From Candidatus Woodwardiibium gallinarum (GTDB taxonomy: Bacteria > Bacillota > Clostridia > Oscillospirales > CAG-382): DNA of 34,100 nucleotides. Where the stretch lies: positions 1-34,100 of the forward strand of contig CAJFRY010000020.1 in assembly GCA_904419545.1 (NCBI GenBank). Direction: 5' to 3'. Within the stretch, counting starts at the first letter, position 1. Every line of letters starts with the position of its first letter. Both the position numbers and the translations under genes were made by a program. Under the pieces are notes generated by a model. That model was not told the origin of the DNA, ran no database searches, and was given only the letters and a program-made list of their open reading frames with translations. Of the stretch, positions 16,702 to 24,973 are shown in pieces.

Positions 16702-17336
16702 TTCATCAAGCCGACCGATTGCTGAAGGGCCGGAATTTTGAATATGCATTCTGTGGCGGAATGGCAATCGATTTGTTTTTGGGCCGCGAAACGCGCAGGC
16801 ACGGCGACGTCGACGTATCGATCTACTGGCCGGACCGTGACGCCGTCCTTGCATATATGCAGTCCGCCGGCTTTGAAGTCTACGAAATGCTCGGCGGCGG
16901 CAAGGCGCATCGCATTACCGACCTGCGGGACCAGCGCAGGGTGAAACGAAATTTCTTCTGCTGCACGGCGGACTGCGAGTGGGTGGAATGGAATGAAACA
17001 GGGGAAGATGAGGTATTCGCCGTCTGTTTTCAGCCAATCGGGCAGTCTGAACTGAATTTTATCGAATGTATATGCAACAGCAGAACCGATACCGATTTTC
17101 TGTATGCGAGGGACAACGGCATCAGGCGCGCCTTAAGCAAAGCCATTCTGCTTCGCGAAGACATACCGTATCTTTCACCTGAACTTTGCTTGCTGTATAA
17201 GTCCACCGATACCGAACGAAAGGGATATCAGCAGGATTACGACAACGCCATTTCCCAGATGGACGCAGAACAAAAGCAATGGCTCCGTCAAGCGCTCAAT
17301 GCCTTATATCCGCAGGGGCATAAATGGGCGCCGTAA
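16689..17336 (+). CDS. ANT(2'')-like nucleotidyltransferase
   Basis: A 215-residue protein of the nucleotidyltransferase fold, most like the aminoglycoside-2''-adenylyltransferase group. CGGMAIDLFLGRETRRHGDV contains the GG nucleotide-binding turn and Asp40, and Asp42 follows, giving the metal-binding DxD pair. LYKSTDTERKGYQQDYDNA matches the conserved C-terminal region. Relatives include resistance enzymes but also many housekeeping proteins of unknown substrate, so resistance is not implied. It overlaps the Nudix gene. Confidence 0.75.
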   Translation: MHTLIHQADRLLKGRNFEYAFCGGMAIDLFLGRETRRHGDVDVSIYWPDRDAVLAYMQSAGFEVYEMLGGGKAHRITDLRDQRRVKRNFFCCTADCEWVEWNETGEDEVFAVCFQPIGQSELNFIECICNSRTDTDFLYARDNGIRRALSKAILLREDIPYLSPELCLLYKSTDTERKGYQQDYDNAISQMDAEQKQWLRQALNALYPQGHKWAP

Positions 17337-17435
17337 AGGATTGTATCAGATACACTGTTTTTTTATAGTATGTGGCGGTCTGACATTTCTTATGTCGATT
17401 CCATGCTAAAGATTTGAAATCGGAAGGAAATTTGT

Positions 17436-18458
17436 ATGGGCCGAACTATCGATTTTCTGCTGCATAACGCCTGTGCAGGTATCCGTTACCGGCTGCGTCG
17501 CGAGCTGCTCGGCGAACCGGCGGACAGCGCGGCTATGACCGCATTGCAGGAAGAAGTCCAAGCGCAGCCGAACGTACAGCGCCTCCTTGCACGCCGTCAC
17601 GCGGACGGCTGGTTAGGGAAGGAGTTGCACGGCGGAGAGGGACTCGACGGCAGCGTAGATGCGCTGCTTCGCGCGGGGGTGGAACGGACAAGCCCTATCC
17701 TGCAAAACGTCATTCCCGCCGTTCTGCACCCGTCATCGGATCCCGCGTATCGGACGACTTTTCGCGGTGGTGCGGCGCTCGACGACAGCGGACTCGGCGG
17801 CGACCGCTCGGTCAAGGCGCAGGTGCTCGCACGTCTCGGTGCGGAAAATAACGATCTTGTCCGCAAAGAACTTGCAGCGGCATTAAGCTGTTTCTCCGAA
17901 GCGCTGGAATACTGTTCGATCGATGACATCACACGGAGCGATGCGCAAGGGAGGCGCTACTATCTCCCAAACGTGCGCTTCCCGGGCGCCAACCATCTCT
18001 GCCTGCTCGCCTATACGTACCGATGGCGCAGCGATTTGAATCTGCATCTGCTCAAAAGCGCATTTGCACACTGTACGGCGCTGATGCGCGACGTACAGGG
18101 CACAATCTTCTGTAAACACGGCCATTTGATCGGTCCGTTCGGCTTCAACTGGCACTTGGACGCGTTTTCCGAGGAACGTATCGGCGTCCCCTACGCATTG
18201 CTCTGGTTCGTTCGCGATCTCGAACGGATGGCCGGCCTCGAAATTCTGCACGATGACCTGCGCAGTGCGTACGATAAGCTGTGGAAATTTGCCGAAAGTG
18301 GTGCGCTCTGTGAACGGCAGACAGAGGCGTCGCTGCGCTGCCTGCGCCGCTTCGCCGTCGAACCGAGCTGGCAAAAGCCCGAAGCACGCCGCTGTGACCT
18401 TCTGTTTCTACCGCTACCCGCCCTGTATGACGCCGGATATGATGTAAATCAATTGTAA
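17436..18458 (+). CDS. Uncharacterised 340-residue protein, possibly helical-toroid fold
   Basis: No family recognised with confidence. The protein is soluble, helical and rich in Leu, Arg and Cys, without signal or membrane segments. The spacing of helices and a segment such as RHADGWLGKELHGGEG recall the alpha/alpha-toroid of prenyltransferase-like proteins, but this is a guess. GGAAGG lies about 7 bases upstream of the ATG. It sits alone between the nucleotidyltransferase and the ABC exporter promoter, which begins 8 bases after its stop. Confidence 0.7.
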   Translation: MGRTIDFLLHNACAGIRYRLRRELLGEPADSAAMTALQEEVQAQPNVQRLLARRHADGWLGKELHGGEGLDGSVDALLRAGVERTSPILQNVIPAVLHPSSDPAYRTTFRGGAALDDSGLGGDRSVKAQVLARLGAENNDLVRKELAAALSCFSEALEYCSIDDITRSDAQGRRYYLPNVRFPGANHLCLLAYTYRWRSDLNLHLLKSAFAHCTALMRDVQGTIFCKHGHLIGPFGFNWHLDAFSEERIGVPYALLWFVRDLERMAGLEILHDDLRSAYDKLWKFAESGALCERQTEASLRCLRRFAVEPSWQKPEARRCDLLFLPLPALYDAGYDVNQL

Positions 18459-18465
18459 AAAATGC

Positions 18466-18494
18466 TTGACAAAATGAACCAAATCATGTATACT
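18466..18494 (+). promoter_or_regulatory. Promoter of the ABC-2 exporter operon
   Basis: TTGACA (18466-18471), 17-base spacer, TATACT (18489-18494), 45 bases before the start of the ATPase gene. Confidence 0.85.
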
Positions 18495-18538
18495 GGTCTT
18501 CCTTCGCCTTTGCGGAGGAGAAAGGAAGCATATGTGCC

Positions 18539-19513
18539 ATGATTGAGTTGAAAAACGTCTGTAAGCATTATAAAGTCGCCAAACGCAGCAGCGGCTTGTC
18601 CGAAGCTGTCAAGTCACTTTTCAGGCGCGAATACACGAGTATCCAAGCGCTCGACAATATTTCCTTCACCGTTCGCGACGGCGAAGCGGTCGGCTATATC
18701 GGTCCGAACGGCGCGGGAAAAAGCAGCACAATCAAAATTATGAGCGGTATCCTCACACCCGACAGCGGCACCTGTTTCATCAATGGCCGCGTCCCGTGGA
18801 GGGACCGGACGGCACATGTGCAAGAGATTGGTGTAGTGTTCGGCCAGCGATCCCAGCTCTGGTGGGACGTACCCGTGGCCGACAGCTTCGATCTGCTCCG
18901 CGACATCTACCGGGTGGACGGCAGCGCGTATCGCCGCACGCTCGGACGGCTCACCGAGCTGCTGGACCTGGGCGAACTGCTCCGCACGCCGGCGCGGCAG
19001 CTTTCGCTGGGGCAGCGGATGCGCTGCGAGATCGCCGCTTCGCTCCTGCATGAACCGAAAATCCTTTTTCTGGACGAGCCCACCATCGGACTGGACGCCG
19101 TTTCAAAAGCGGCGGTGCGCAGCTTCATCCGCGCGGTCAACAAGGAACAGGGAACGACCGTCCTGCTTACTACACATGATATGCAGGACATCGAAGCGCT
19201 CACCGAACGCATCCTGCTCATCGGAAAAGGGCGCATCCTGCTGGACGGCACACTCGACGAGCTGAAACGCCGCCGCCCGTCACAACGCAAACTTACGGTT
19301 GCCTACAACGGGGACAAGCTGCCTGCCATAGAAGGATTATCGATTCTCAAAGACGAGCACAGCCGTGCTGAACTGTTGCTGGACACCGAGCTTCTTTCTG
19401 TTTCGGAAGCTATCGCGCGTATCTCCGCGCAGGCGGAAATCAAGGACGTTTCGGTTGCCGGTGAAAGCGTGGAAGAGCTGGTCGTTTCGCTTTATCGGGA
19501 ATATCGGATATGA
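18539..19513 (+). CDS. ABC-2 type exporter ATP-binding protein (COG4586-like)
   Basis: A 324-residue ATPase of a three-gene exporter. It has Walker A GPNGAGKSS, Q-loop region VVFGQRSQLWWD, signature LSLGQRMR, Walker B ILFLDEPTIGLD and switch His in TTHDM. The FGQRSQLWWD motif and the insert before Walker A (RREYTSIQALD) fit the group that pairs with two ABC-2 membrane subunits. The last 80 residues form a regulatory tail. The start ATG follows a purine-rich GGAGGAGAAAGGA leader. It overlaps the first permease by 4 bases. Substrate unknown. Confidence 0.9.
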   Translation: MIELKNVCKHYKVAKRSSGLSEAVKSLFRREYTSIQALDNISFTVRDGEAVGYIGPNGAGKSSTIKIMSGILTPDSGTCFINGRVPWRDRTAHVQEIGVVFGQRSQLWWDVPVADSFDLLRDIYRVDGSAYRRTLGRLTELLDLGELLRTPARQLSLGQRMRCEIAASLLHEPKILFLDEPTIGLDAVSKAAVRSFIRAVNKEQGTTVLLTTHDMQDIEALTERILLIGKGRILLDGTLDELKRRRPSQRKLTVAYNGDKLPAIEGLSILKDEHSRAELLLDTELLSVSEAIARISAQAEIKDVSVAGESVEELVVSLYREYRI

Positions 19514-20313
19514 AAGCCTATCTTTCCTTTTTCCGCATCCGCTTTCTGGCTGGCCTGCAATACCGAACCGCCGCATGGGCGGGCATCGCGACCCAGTTCG
19601 CGTGGGGCGGAATGAACCTTTTGATGTACGCCGCGTTCTACAAGACCGGTGCGGACGCGTTCCCGATGGAATTCGCGGCACTGTCGGACTATATCTGGCT
19701 CCAGCAGGCGTTTCTGGCGCTGTTTATGACTTGGTATTTCGACGGCGAAATCCTTGATGCCGTCGTCACCGGCTCGGTGGCCTACGAGCTCTGCCGTCCG
19801 GCCGACCTGTATGCGATGTGGTTCGTCAAGGGACTGGCCGTGCGCACCTCAAGGGCGCTGCTGCGCTTTGCGCCCATTCTGCTGGTCGCGGTGTTTCTGC
19901 CGGCGCCTTACAGCCTCGGACTGCCGGCCGGTCCGCTTGCCGCGCTGCTGTTCGTGTTTTCTATGGCGCTGGGACTTTGCGTCATTGTCGCACTGTCGAT
20001 GCTGATCTATATTTCGGCGTTCTATACGGTTTCACCGCTTGGCGTTCGTGTGCTTGCCGGAACACTGATGGAATTTTTCGCCGGCGGTGTGCTGCCGCTG
20101 CCCTTTTTCCCGGATGCTTTGCGGACAATTCTGTATGCACTCCCGTTTGCCTCCATACAAAACACGCCGTTCCTGATTTATACAGGTCATCTCCGCAGTC
20201 GGGAAGCGCTGCTCGAGCTGCTCCTGCAGGCAGTATGGCTCGTGCTGCTGGTCGCCCTCGGCCGGTTCTGGATGCGGCGGGCGATACGCCGGACCGTTGT
20301 CCAAGGAGGTTAA
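19510..20313 (+). CDS. ABC-2 type exporter permease, first subunit
   Basis: A 267-residue membrane protein with about six hydrophobic segments, in the ABC-2/COG4587-like family. Motifs such as YIWLQQAFLALF and a conserved AYELCRPADLYAMWF loop are typical of this pair of permeases. It overlaps the ATPase stop (ATGA at 19510-19513). The second permease starts 4 bases after its stop. No periplasmic domain or signal peptide is seen. Confidence 0.88.
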   Translation: MKAYLSFFRIRFLAGLQYRTAAWAGIATQFAWGGMNLLMYAAFYKTGADAFPMEFAALSDYIWLQQAFLALFMTWYFDGEILDAVVTGSVAYELCRPADLYAMWFVKGLAVRTSRALLRFAPILLVAVFLPAPYSLGLPAGPLAALLFVFSMALGLCVIVALSMLIYISAFYTVSPLGVRVLAGTLMEFFAGGVLPLPFFPDALRTILYALPFASIQNTPFLIYTGHLRSREALLELLLQAVWLVLLVALGRFWMRRAIRRTVVQGG

Positions 20314-20317
20314 GGAC

Positions 20318-21094
20318 GTGAAGCTGTACGGAAAATACCTTGCAATGCTGCTTAAAAGCCAGCTTACGTATAAAGCGTCCTTCGTGATGACGGCGGTCGG
20401 ACAGTTTTTTGTTTCGTTCACAGCGTTTCTGGGCGTTTTTTTCCTGTTTTCCCGCTTTCACGAGGTCGAGGGCTTTATCTTCGCCGAAGTCCTTCTCTGT
20501 TTTTCGATCATACTGGCAGCTTTCTCGCTCGCCGAATGCTTTGCGCGGGGCTTCGACGTGTTTCCGCGGCTGATCCGCACCGGCGATCTGGACCGCATCC
20601 TGCTGCGGCCGCGGAATGTGGTCTTTCAGGTGCTGACCTCAAATATGGATTTCACCCGCCTCGGACGGTTGCTGCAGGCCGGGCTGATGCTGGCCTATGC
20701 GCTGCCGGTCAGCGGTATCGTCTGGACGGCAGACAAGCTGTTCGGGCTGGGTATGATGCTGCTCGGAGGGACGGCGACATTCATAGCGCTTTTCATCCTT
20801 TATGCCGGTATCAGTTTTTTTACGATCGACGGCATTGAGTTTATGAACATTTTTACCGACGGTGCGCGGGAATTCGGTAAATACCCGTTTTCCATTTACG
20901 GTGAAGGGGTGCTGAAGCTGCTGACCTATGTCATCCCGCTCGCGCTGTTCCAGTATTATCCGCTGCTGTACCTGATCGGCCGTTCAGACGACATACGGCT
21001 GCTCTTCCTGCCGCTGGCCGGATTCGTGTTTCTTTTGCCCTGCTATGCGGTTTTCCGTTTGGGACTGCGAAAATATAAATCAACCGGCTCGTAA
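20318..21094 (+). CDS. ABC-2 type exporter permease, second subunit (COG3694-like)
   Basis: A 258-residue membrane protein with about six hydrophobic segments. FPRLIRTGDLDRILLRPRN is a conserved loop of this family and mirrors the CRPADLY loop of the first permease. GTG 20318 is preferred over an upstream TTG (20297), because AAGGAGG (20303-20309) lies 8 bases before it and the TTG falls upstream of that site. It closes the operon and is followed by a terminator. Confidence 0.87.
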   Translation: MKLYGKYLAMLLKSQLTYKASFVMTAVGQFFVSFTAFLGVFFLFSRFHEVEGFIFAEVLLCFSIILAAFSLAECFARGFDVFPRLIRTGDLDRILLRPRNVVFQVLTSNMDFTRLGRLLQAGLMLAYALPVSGIVWTADKLFGLGMMLLGGTATFIALFILYAGISFFTIDGIEFMNIFTDGAREFGKYPFSIYGEGVLKLLTYVIPLALFQYYPLLYLIGRSDDIRLLFLPLAGFVFLLPCYAVFRLGLRKYKSTGS

Positions 21095-21102
21095 AACGGG
21101 CA

Positions 21103-21135
21103 GGGGAGGCCGCCGAAGCGGCTTCCCCGTTTTTT
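21103..21135. terminator. Terminator of the exporter operon, shared with the convergent gene
   Basis: GGGGAGGCCGC (21103-21113) pairs with GCGGCTTCCCC (21118-21128) with one G-T pair and loop CGAA, then G and six T. The convergent gene at 21134-22150 ends inside its T run. Confidence 0.88.
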
Positions 21136-22150
21136 ATGCTTCCAGCGCGCCGATCATCCCGCGGACCGCAGTAAGCACATCCGCATCATTTTTGCGGAGC
21201 CGGGCAATTGTCCACTGTGCAAGCATACAGAAGCCCGCTTCCTCGCATTCGAACAGGCGCTTGGACCAGTCGCGGCCGTCCGCTAAGCCGATGAGCGTCC
21301 ACTGGCAATTGTGCGAGCTATCGTAGGCGGCGTCGATGATGCGGCAGAAGGGATCCAATCTGCTGTCCTGCAGCTCGGTCGTAATGCGGTGTCGGAACAC
21401 CTCGGCCACGTTGTGACAATGATCAAAATTCCAGCCGATCTGCTTCATCCGCTCAAAACGAGCCCGCAGCTCTTCAAACGGTTTTTCGCGCAGTCCGAGG
21501 GGCCAGTAAGCAAACCGGCTTTCCATGTCCTCCCAGACTTCTTCCTCCAAAATAGATTGCAGTACGCCTTCCACCCGCCGCAGTCCGTCCAAAAGGGATC
21601 GGCGCCGCGCGGTTTTGCCACGCAGAAGGACGAGGTGGTCGACCTCATCCCACTCGGGCGGCCGGGACGGCGGCTGCTGCGCGCCGCCGGGCTCGGCCAT
21701 CAGCGGATGGTCGCCGTCATAACCGATGAAGACGACACAATTGTTTTTCGCATACGGCTTCAGGAACGCGATGGCCGGTGTTCCCGCGTCAATCGACTTC
21801 CGTAGCGCTGCGGGGAAGTCTGCTGCCGCTTTTTCGTACGCATAACCGGCCAGCTCCAAACAGAAATCTTCTGCAATTGTATAGGGGTTCTGCCGTGTGC
21901 CGTCGAAATTTTCGGAGAATGACGCGCGGCCGCAAAGCACTTCAAAATAAAAATACCAGTCTTCCTGAAGGCCGCCGGCCCCCTTACGGCAATTTCCGCA
22001 CCCGCTACATTTCTCGGAATCCCGCTTTTCACAGTCGTAATCATCAGGCGCGGAGCAATCTTCGAGATACGTATGCACCGCAGCGAGCGCCGAATGAAAG
22101 CCAAGATGTGAAAAAACCGTAAATGGCACTTGAAAATCCAGCTTTTTCAT
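21134..22150 (-). CDS. Uncharacterised protein, possible inactive C39-peptidase-like/BtrH-like N-domain
   Basis: A 338-residue soluble protein. Start 22150 is chosen because AGAGGGGA lies about 7 bases upstream; the longer frame from 22186 runs into a broken tRNA. The first half resembles BtrH-N/peptidase C39-like proteins: FHSALAAVHTYLE stands where the nucleophile helix would be, and NNCVVFIGYDGDH stands where the His strand (HAVVVxGYDD) would be, but Cys and His of a protease are not in those places. A Cys-rich insert (CEKRDSEKCSGCGNC, about residues 41-55) could bind metal. The C-terminal 150 residues are helical and unrecognised. Resemblance to C39 is my inference and needs a fold search. 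It is transcribed from the promoter at 22274-22302 through the tRNA-Leu fragment. Confidence 0.6.
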   Translation of the reverse strand: MKKLDFQVPFTVFSHLGFHSALAAVHTYLEDCSAPDDYDCEKRDSEKCSGCGNCRKGAGGLQEDWYFYFEVLCGRASFSENFDGTRQNPYTIAEDFCLELAGYAYEKAAADFPAALRKSIDAGTPAIAFLKPYAKNNCVVFIGYDGDHPLMAEPGGAQQPPSRPPEWDEVDHLVLLRGKTARRRSLLDGLRRVEGVLQSILEEEVWEDMESRFAYWPLGLREKPFEELRARFERMKQIGWNFDHCHNVAEVFRHRITTELQDSRLDPFCRIIDAAYDSSHNCQWTLIGLADGRDWSKRLFECEEAGFCMLAQWTIARLRKNDADVLTAVRGMIGALEA

Positions 22151-22180
22151 TGATAGTTCCCCTCTGTTCTTTCTGTGATG

Positions 22181-22229
22181 TCCCACTAGAACCTGAATCT
22201 AACGCGTCTGCCAATTCCGCCATACCCGC
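22181..22229 (-). pseudogene. 5' part of a truncated tRNA-Leu (anticodon CAG)
   Basis: On the minus strand: 5' acceptor strand GCGGGTA, D arm with the Leu-type GGCGGAATTGGCAGACGC, anticodon stem TTAGA/TCTAG with loop TTCAGGT (anticodon CAG at 22195-22193), and first bases of the variable arm TGGGA. The T arm and 3' acceptor strand are missing; the sequence changes to CATCACAG and, about 30 bases on, to the ribosome binding site of the downstream gene. It cannot mature into a tRNA. Confidence 0.8.
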
Positions 22230-22273
22230 ATTTTATGTTGTGGGCTGTTGATCCTTCGTCAGGCAGCTTTGCC

Positions 22274-22302
22274 ATTATACCATAGCAAAACGCAAATTTC
22301 AA
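22274..22302 (-). promoter_or_regulatory. Strong promoter of the tRNA-Leu remnant and downstream gene
   Basis: On the minus strand TTGAAA (22302-22297), 17-base spacer, TATAAT (22279-22274). With the tRNA broken, the only coding sequence it can serve is the gene at 21134-22150. Confidence 0.85.
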
Positions 22303-22374
22303 TTATAGGTATCGATAGTTATCGCGCCGAAAAAATGTCAAAGAAACTTTTTTAGATAAATTTGCCGCACCCTC

Positions 22375-22403
22375 TTGACAAACACATATGAGCGTGCTAT
22401 CAT
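22375..22403 (+). promoter_or_regulatory. Promoter of the metal-efflux operon
   Basis: TTGACA (22375-22380), 17-base spacer, TATCAT (22398-22403). The operator overlaps the spacer and the -10. Confidence 0.8.
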
Positions 22404-22423
22404 ATGAATAGAAAAACATATGA
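22385..22423 (+). promoter_or_regulatory. Candidate ArsR-type metal operator with a third half-site
   Basis: CATATGA (22385-22391) and TCATATG (22400-22406) form a perfect inverted repeat with an 8-base spacer over the promoter. A further CATATGA copy lies at 22417-22423. The position suits repression by the encoded ArsR-family protein, released by metal. Confidence 0.7.
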
Positions 22424-22440
22424 ATGGAGGCGCATCTGAA

Positions 22441-22800
22441 TTGAAGCACGACCACGTCGGCATACTGGAGAAGGTACGGCACGAGCTGCCGACCGACGAA
22501 CTGCTCTGCGATCTGTCCGATCTGTTCAAGCTGTTCGGCGACACCACGCGCATCAAGATTCTGTATTCGCTGTTCGAATCCGAGATGTGCGTCTGTGCCA
22601 TAGCCGATCTGCTGGGAATGACGCAGTCGGCCATTTCGCATCAGCTTCGGATTTTAAAGGATGCCAATCTTGTCGGCAACCGTCGGGAGGGCAAAACGGT
22701 TTACTATTTCCTCTCTGACGACCATGTGCGTACAATCATTGCACAGGGCTTTGAGCACTTGATCGAAGAATCAAATGAAATCGGCACCATTGAGAGATAG
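22441..22800 (+). CDS. ArsR/SmtB-family metal-sensing repressor (CadC/CzrA-like)
   Basis: A 119-residue winged-helix repressor. TTG 22441 is preferred because ATGGAGG lies 10 bases upstream; an ATG at 22420 lacks a site and falls in the operator. Two metal sites are readable. A CadC-type CVC pair follows ESEM in the alpha-3 region. The alpha-5 site has the exact D-x-H-x10-H-x2-E spacing (DDHVRTIIAQGFEHLIE) of SmtB/CzrA Zn sensors. The recognition helix is MTQSAISHQLRILK. It should repress the efflux operon it starts, and release DNA on binding Zn or Cd (established family behaviour). Confidence 0.93.
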   Translation: MKHDHVGILEKVRHELPTDELLCDLSDLFKLFGDTTRIKILYSLFESEMCVCAIADLLGMTQSAISHQLRILKDANLVGNRREGKTVYYFLSDDHVRTIIAQGFEHLIEESNEIGTIER

Positions 22801-22815
22801 AAAGGGGAATATAAG

Positions 22816-23034
22816 ATGAAAAAAACATTTGCATTGGAGGAGTTGGACTGCGCCAACTGCGCCGCCAAGCTGGAGCGTGCCGTTTCCAAGCTTGAGGGCG
22901 TGCAGGGCGTGACGATCAGCTTTCTGACCCAGAAGCTGACGCTTGAAGCGGCCGACGAGGCGTTCGACAGCGTGTTCGAGCAGGTGAAAAAGACCTTCAA
23001 GAAGCTTGAGCCGGATTGTCGCATCAAACACTGA
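22816..23034 (+). CDS. HMA-domain metallochaperone
   Basis: A 72-residue single heavy-metal-associated domain. The metal-binding CxxC is Cys12 and Cys15 (DCANC). The beta-alpha-beta pattern with EGVQGVTISFLTQKLTLE is complete. AAAGGGGA lies upstream. Its product probably delivers Zn or Cd to, or serves as the detached N-terminal metal-binding domain of, the ATPase next door, which lacks its own. Confidence 0.93.
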   Translation: MKKTFALEELDCANCAAKLERAVSKLEGVQGVTISFLTQKLTLEAADEAFDSVFEQVKKTFKKLEPDCRIKH

Positions 23035-23059
23035 AATTTGCGGAAAGAAGCGTGAGCAT

Positions 23060-24928
23060 ATGAGCAGAAAGCAAAAACGCACCCTCGCGCGTATTCTCAT
23101 CGCCGCTGTGCTGGCAGCCGGTGCGTGGCTTGCGCCGCTGGACGGCGTTTGGAAGCTGGCCGCGTTCGCTGTGCCGTATCTGGTCATCGGCTACGATGTC
23201 CTGTGGGGGTCGCTGCGCAACATCCTGCACGGACAGGTGTTCGATGAAATGTTTTTGATGTCCGTTGCTACGTTGGGCGCCTTCGCCATAGGCGAATATC
23301 CGGAGGCAGCGGCCGTAATGCTTTTTTACCAGGTCGGCGAGCTGTTCCAGAGCATTGCGGTGGGGAAGAGCAGACGCTCCATCGCTGCGCTGATGGACAT
23401 CCGCCCCGACCACGCCGTCGTCCTGCGCGGCAAAGAAGAGGTAACGCTGCCGCCGGACGAGGTGCAGCTTGGTGAAATTCTGATGATCCGTCCCGGCGAC
23501 CGCGTACCGCTGGATGGTGAAATCATTGAAGGGAGCACAACAGTCAACACCTCCGCGCTGACTGGCGAAAGCCTGCCGGTCGACAAAAGCGCAGGAGACA
23601 AGGTCGTCAGCGGCTCTGTCAATCTGACCGGCGTCGTGCGCGTGCGGGTGGAAAGCATTTATGCCGAAAGCACCGTCGCACGGATTCTCGAACTGGTCGA
23701 ACGCGCTGCGGAAAAGAAAGCGCGCGCCGAAAACTTCATCACACGGTTTGCTAAATACTATACCCCCTGCGTTGTCATCGGTGCCGTGCTGCTGGCGCTG
23801 CTGCCGCCGCTGTTAAATCTGGGCGAATGGAACATCTGGATCGAACGGGCGTTGATCTTTCTGGTCATCTCCTGCCCGTGCGCGCTGGTCATCTCCGTGC
23901 CGCTGACTTTTTTCGGAGGGATCGGAGGCGCTTCGCGCGAAGGCATTCTCATCAAAGGGGCCAATGATCTGGAAACGCTTGCGCAGGTCGATACCGTCGT
24001 ATTTGACAAGACCGGTACGCTGACCAAAGGTGTTTTTGCGGTCAACGCCATCCATCCCGAGCATCTGACCGAAGCAGCGTTGCTGGACATCGCCGCTGCA
24101 GCCGAAAGCTATTCCTCGCATCCGGTCGCCGAATCGATCGTCGCGGCGCATCACGGACATATCGACAAATCCCGTGTCGGGAAAATCACCGAGCTTGCCG
24201 GATTGGGGCTGGAAGCCGTCATCGACGGTGAACCGCTCTATGTCGGGAACGCCGCGCTGATGGAAAAAGTCGGCGCCGAGTGGCATGAATGCCATCTGAG
24301 CGGCACGGTGATCCATCTCGCTCGCAAGGGCGAATATCTCGGCCATATCGTCATCAGCGACGAACTGAAGCCGGATGCGGCGGCAGCCGTCGCCGCGTTG
24401 CGCACGCTCGGTGTGAAAAGAACCGTTATGCTGACCGGCGACAATGAAAAAGCAGCACAGGCAGCGGCAAAGGAATCAGGCGTGGACGAATACCACGCCG
24501 GCCTTCTGCCCGCGCAGAAGGTCGAGCATGTCGAGGCATTGCTCCGAACCGGCTGTAAGCTCGCGTTTGTCGGCGACGGCATCAACGACGCGCCGGTGCT
24601 CACCCGTGCCGATGTCGGTATCGCGATGGGCGCGCTGGGAAGTGACGCCGCCATCGAATCCGCCGACGTGGTCCTGATGGACGACAAGCCCTCCAAGCTG
24701 CCTGCCGCCATCCGGCTTTCCAGGCGGACGATGCGCATTGTTAAGCAGAACATTGCGTTCGCACTGTTGGTTAAGGGCGCGCTGCTGCTGCTCGGCGCCG
24801 TCGGCATCGCCAATATGTGGACAGCGGTTTTCGGAGATGTCGGCGTGACAGTGCTGGCCATTCTCAACGCGATGCGCGCGATGAAAAAGCTGCCGCCTAT
24901 GAATGACAAAATACGCCAAAACACTTGA
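23060..24928 (+). CDS. P1B-type heavy-metal ATPase (Zn/Cd-type exporter)
   Basis: A 622-residue efflux ATPase. Start 23060 is the first ATG after GGAAAGAAG; a longer frame from 23006 overlaps the metallochaperone gene. Transmembrane metal site CPC is at residues 272-274 (SCPCALVIS), the phosphorylated Asp is 316 (DKTGTLTKG), then the HP motif (SSHPVAES), MLTGDN and GDGINDAPVL. The final membrane helix carries the Lys and the Asp (LLVKGALLL, FGDVGV) that mark the Zn/Cd/Pb class. It lacks an N-terminal HMA domain, which is encoded separately upstream. Its stop codon overlaps the -35 of the next promoter. Confidence 0.93.
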   Translation: MSRKQKRTLARILIAAVLAAGAWLAPLDGVWKLAAFAVPYLVIGYDVLWGSLRNILHGQVFDEMFLMSVATLGAFAIGEYPEAAAVMLFYQVGELFQSIAVGKSRRSIAALMDIRPDHAVVLRGKEEVTLPPDEVQLGEILMIRPGDRVPLDGEIIEGSTTVNTSALTGESLPVDKSAGDKVVSGSVNLTGVVRVRVESIYAESTVARILELVERAAEKKARAENFITRFAKYYTPCVVIGAVLLALLPPLLNLGEWNIWIERALIFLVISCPCALVISVPLTFFGGIGGASREGILIKGANDLETLAQVDTVVFDKTGTLTKGVFAVNAIHPEHLTEAALLDIAAAAESYSSHPVAESIVAAHHGHIDKSRVGKITELAGLGLEAVIDGEPLYVGNAALMEKVGAEWHECHLSGTVIHLARKGEYLGHIVISDELKPDAAAAVAALRTLGVKRTVMLTGDNEKAAQAAAKESGVDEYHAGLLPAQKVEHVEALLRTGCKLAFVGDGINDAPVLTRADVGIAMGALGSDAAIESADVVLMDDKPSKLPAAIRLSRRTMRIVKQNIAFALLVKGALLLLGAVGIANMWTAVFGDVGVTVLAILNAMRAMKKLPPMNDKIRQNT

Positions 24929-24954
24929 CAAAGAATAAAAAAGGCGGTTATAAT
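24925..24954 (+). promoter_or_regulatory. Promoter of the Suf operon, overlapping the ATPase stop codon
   Basis: TTGACA (24925-24930), 18-base spacer, TATAAT (24949-24954). The TGA inside TTGACA (24926-24928) is the stop codon of the P1B ATPase. Confidence 0.8.
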
Positions 24955-24973
24955 ATAAAAAAGAACAAGGAAT

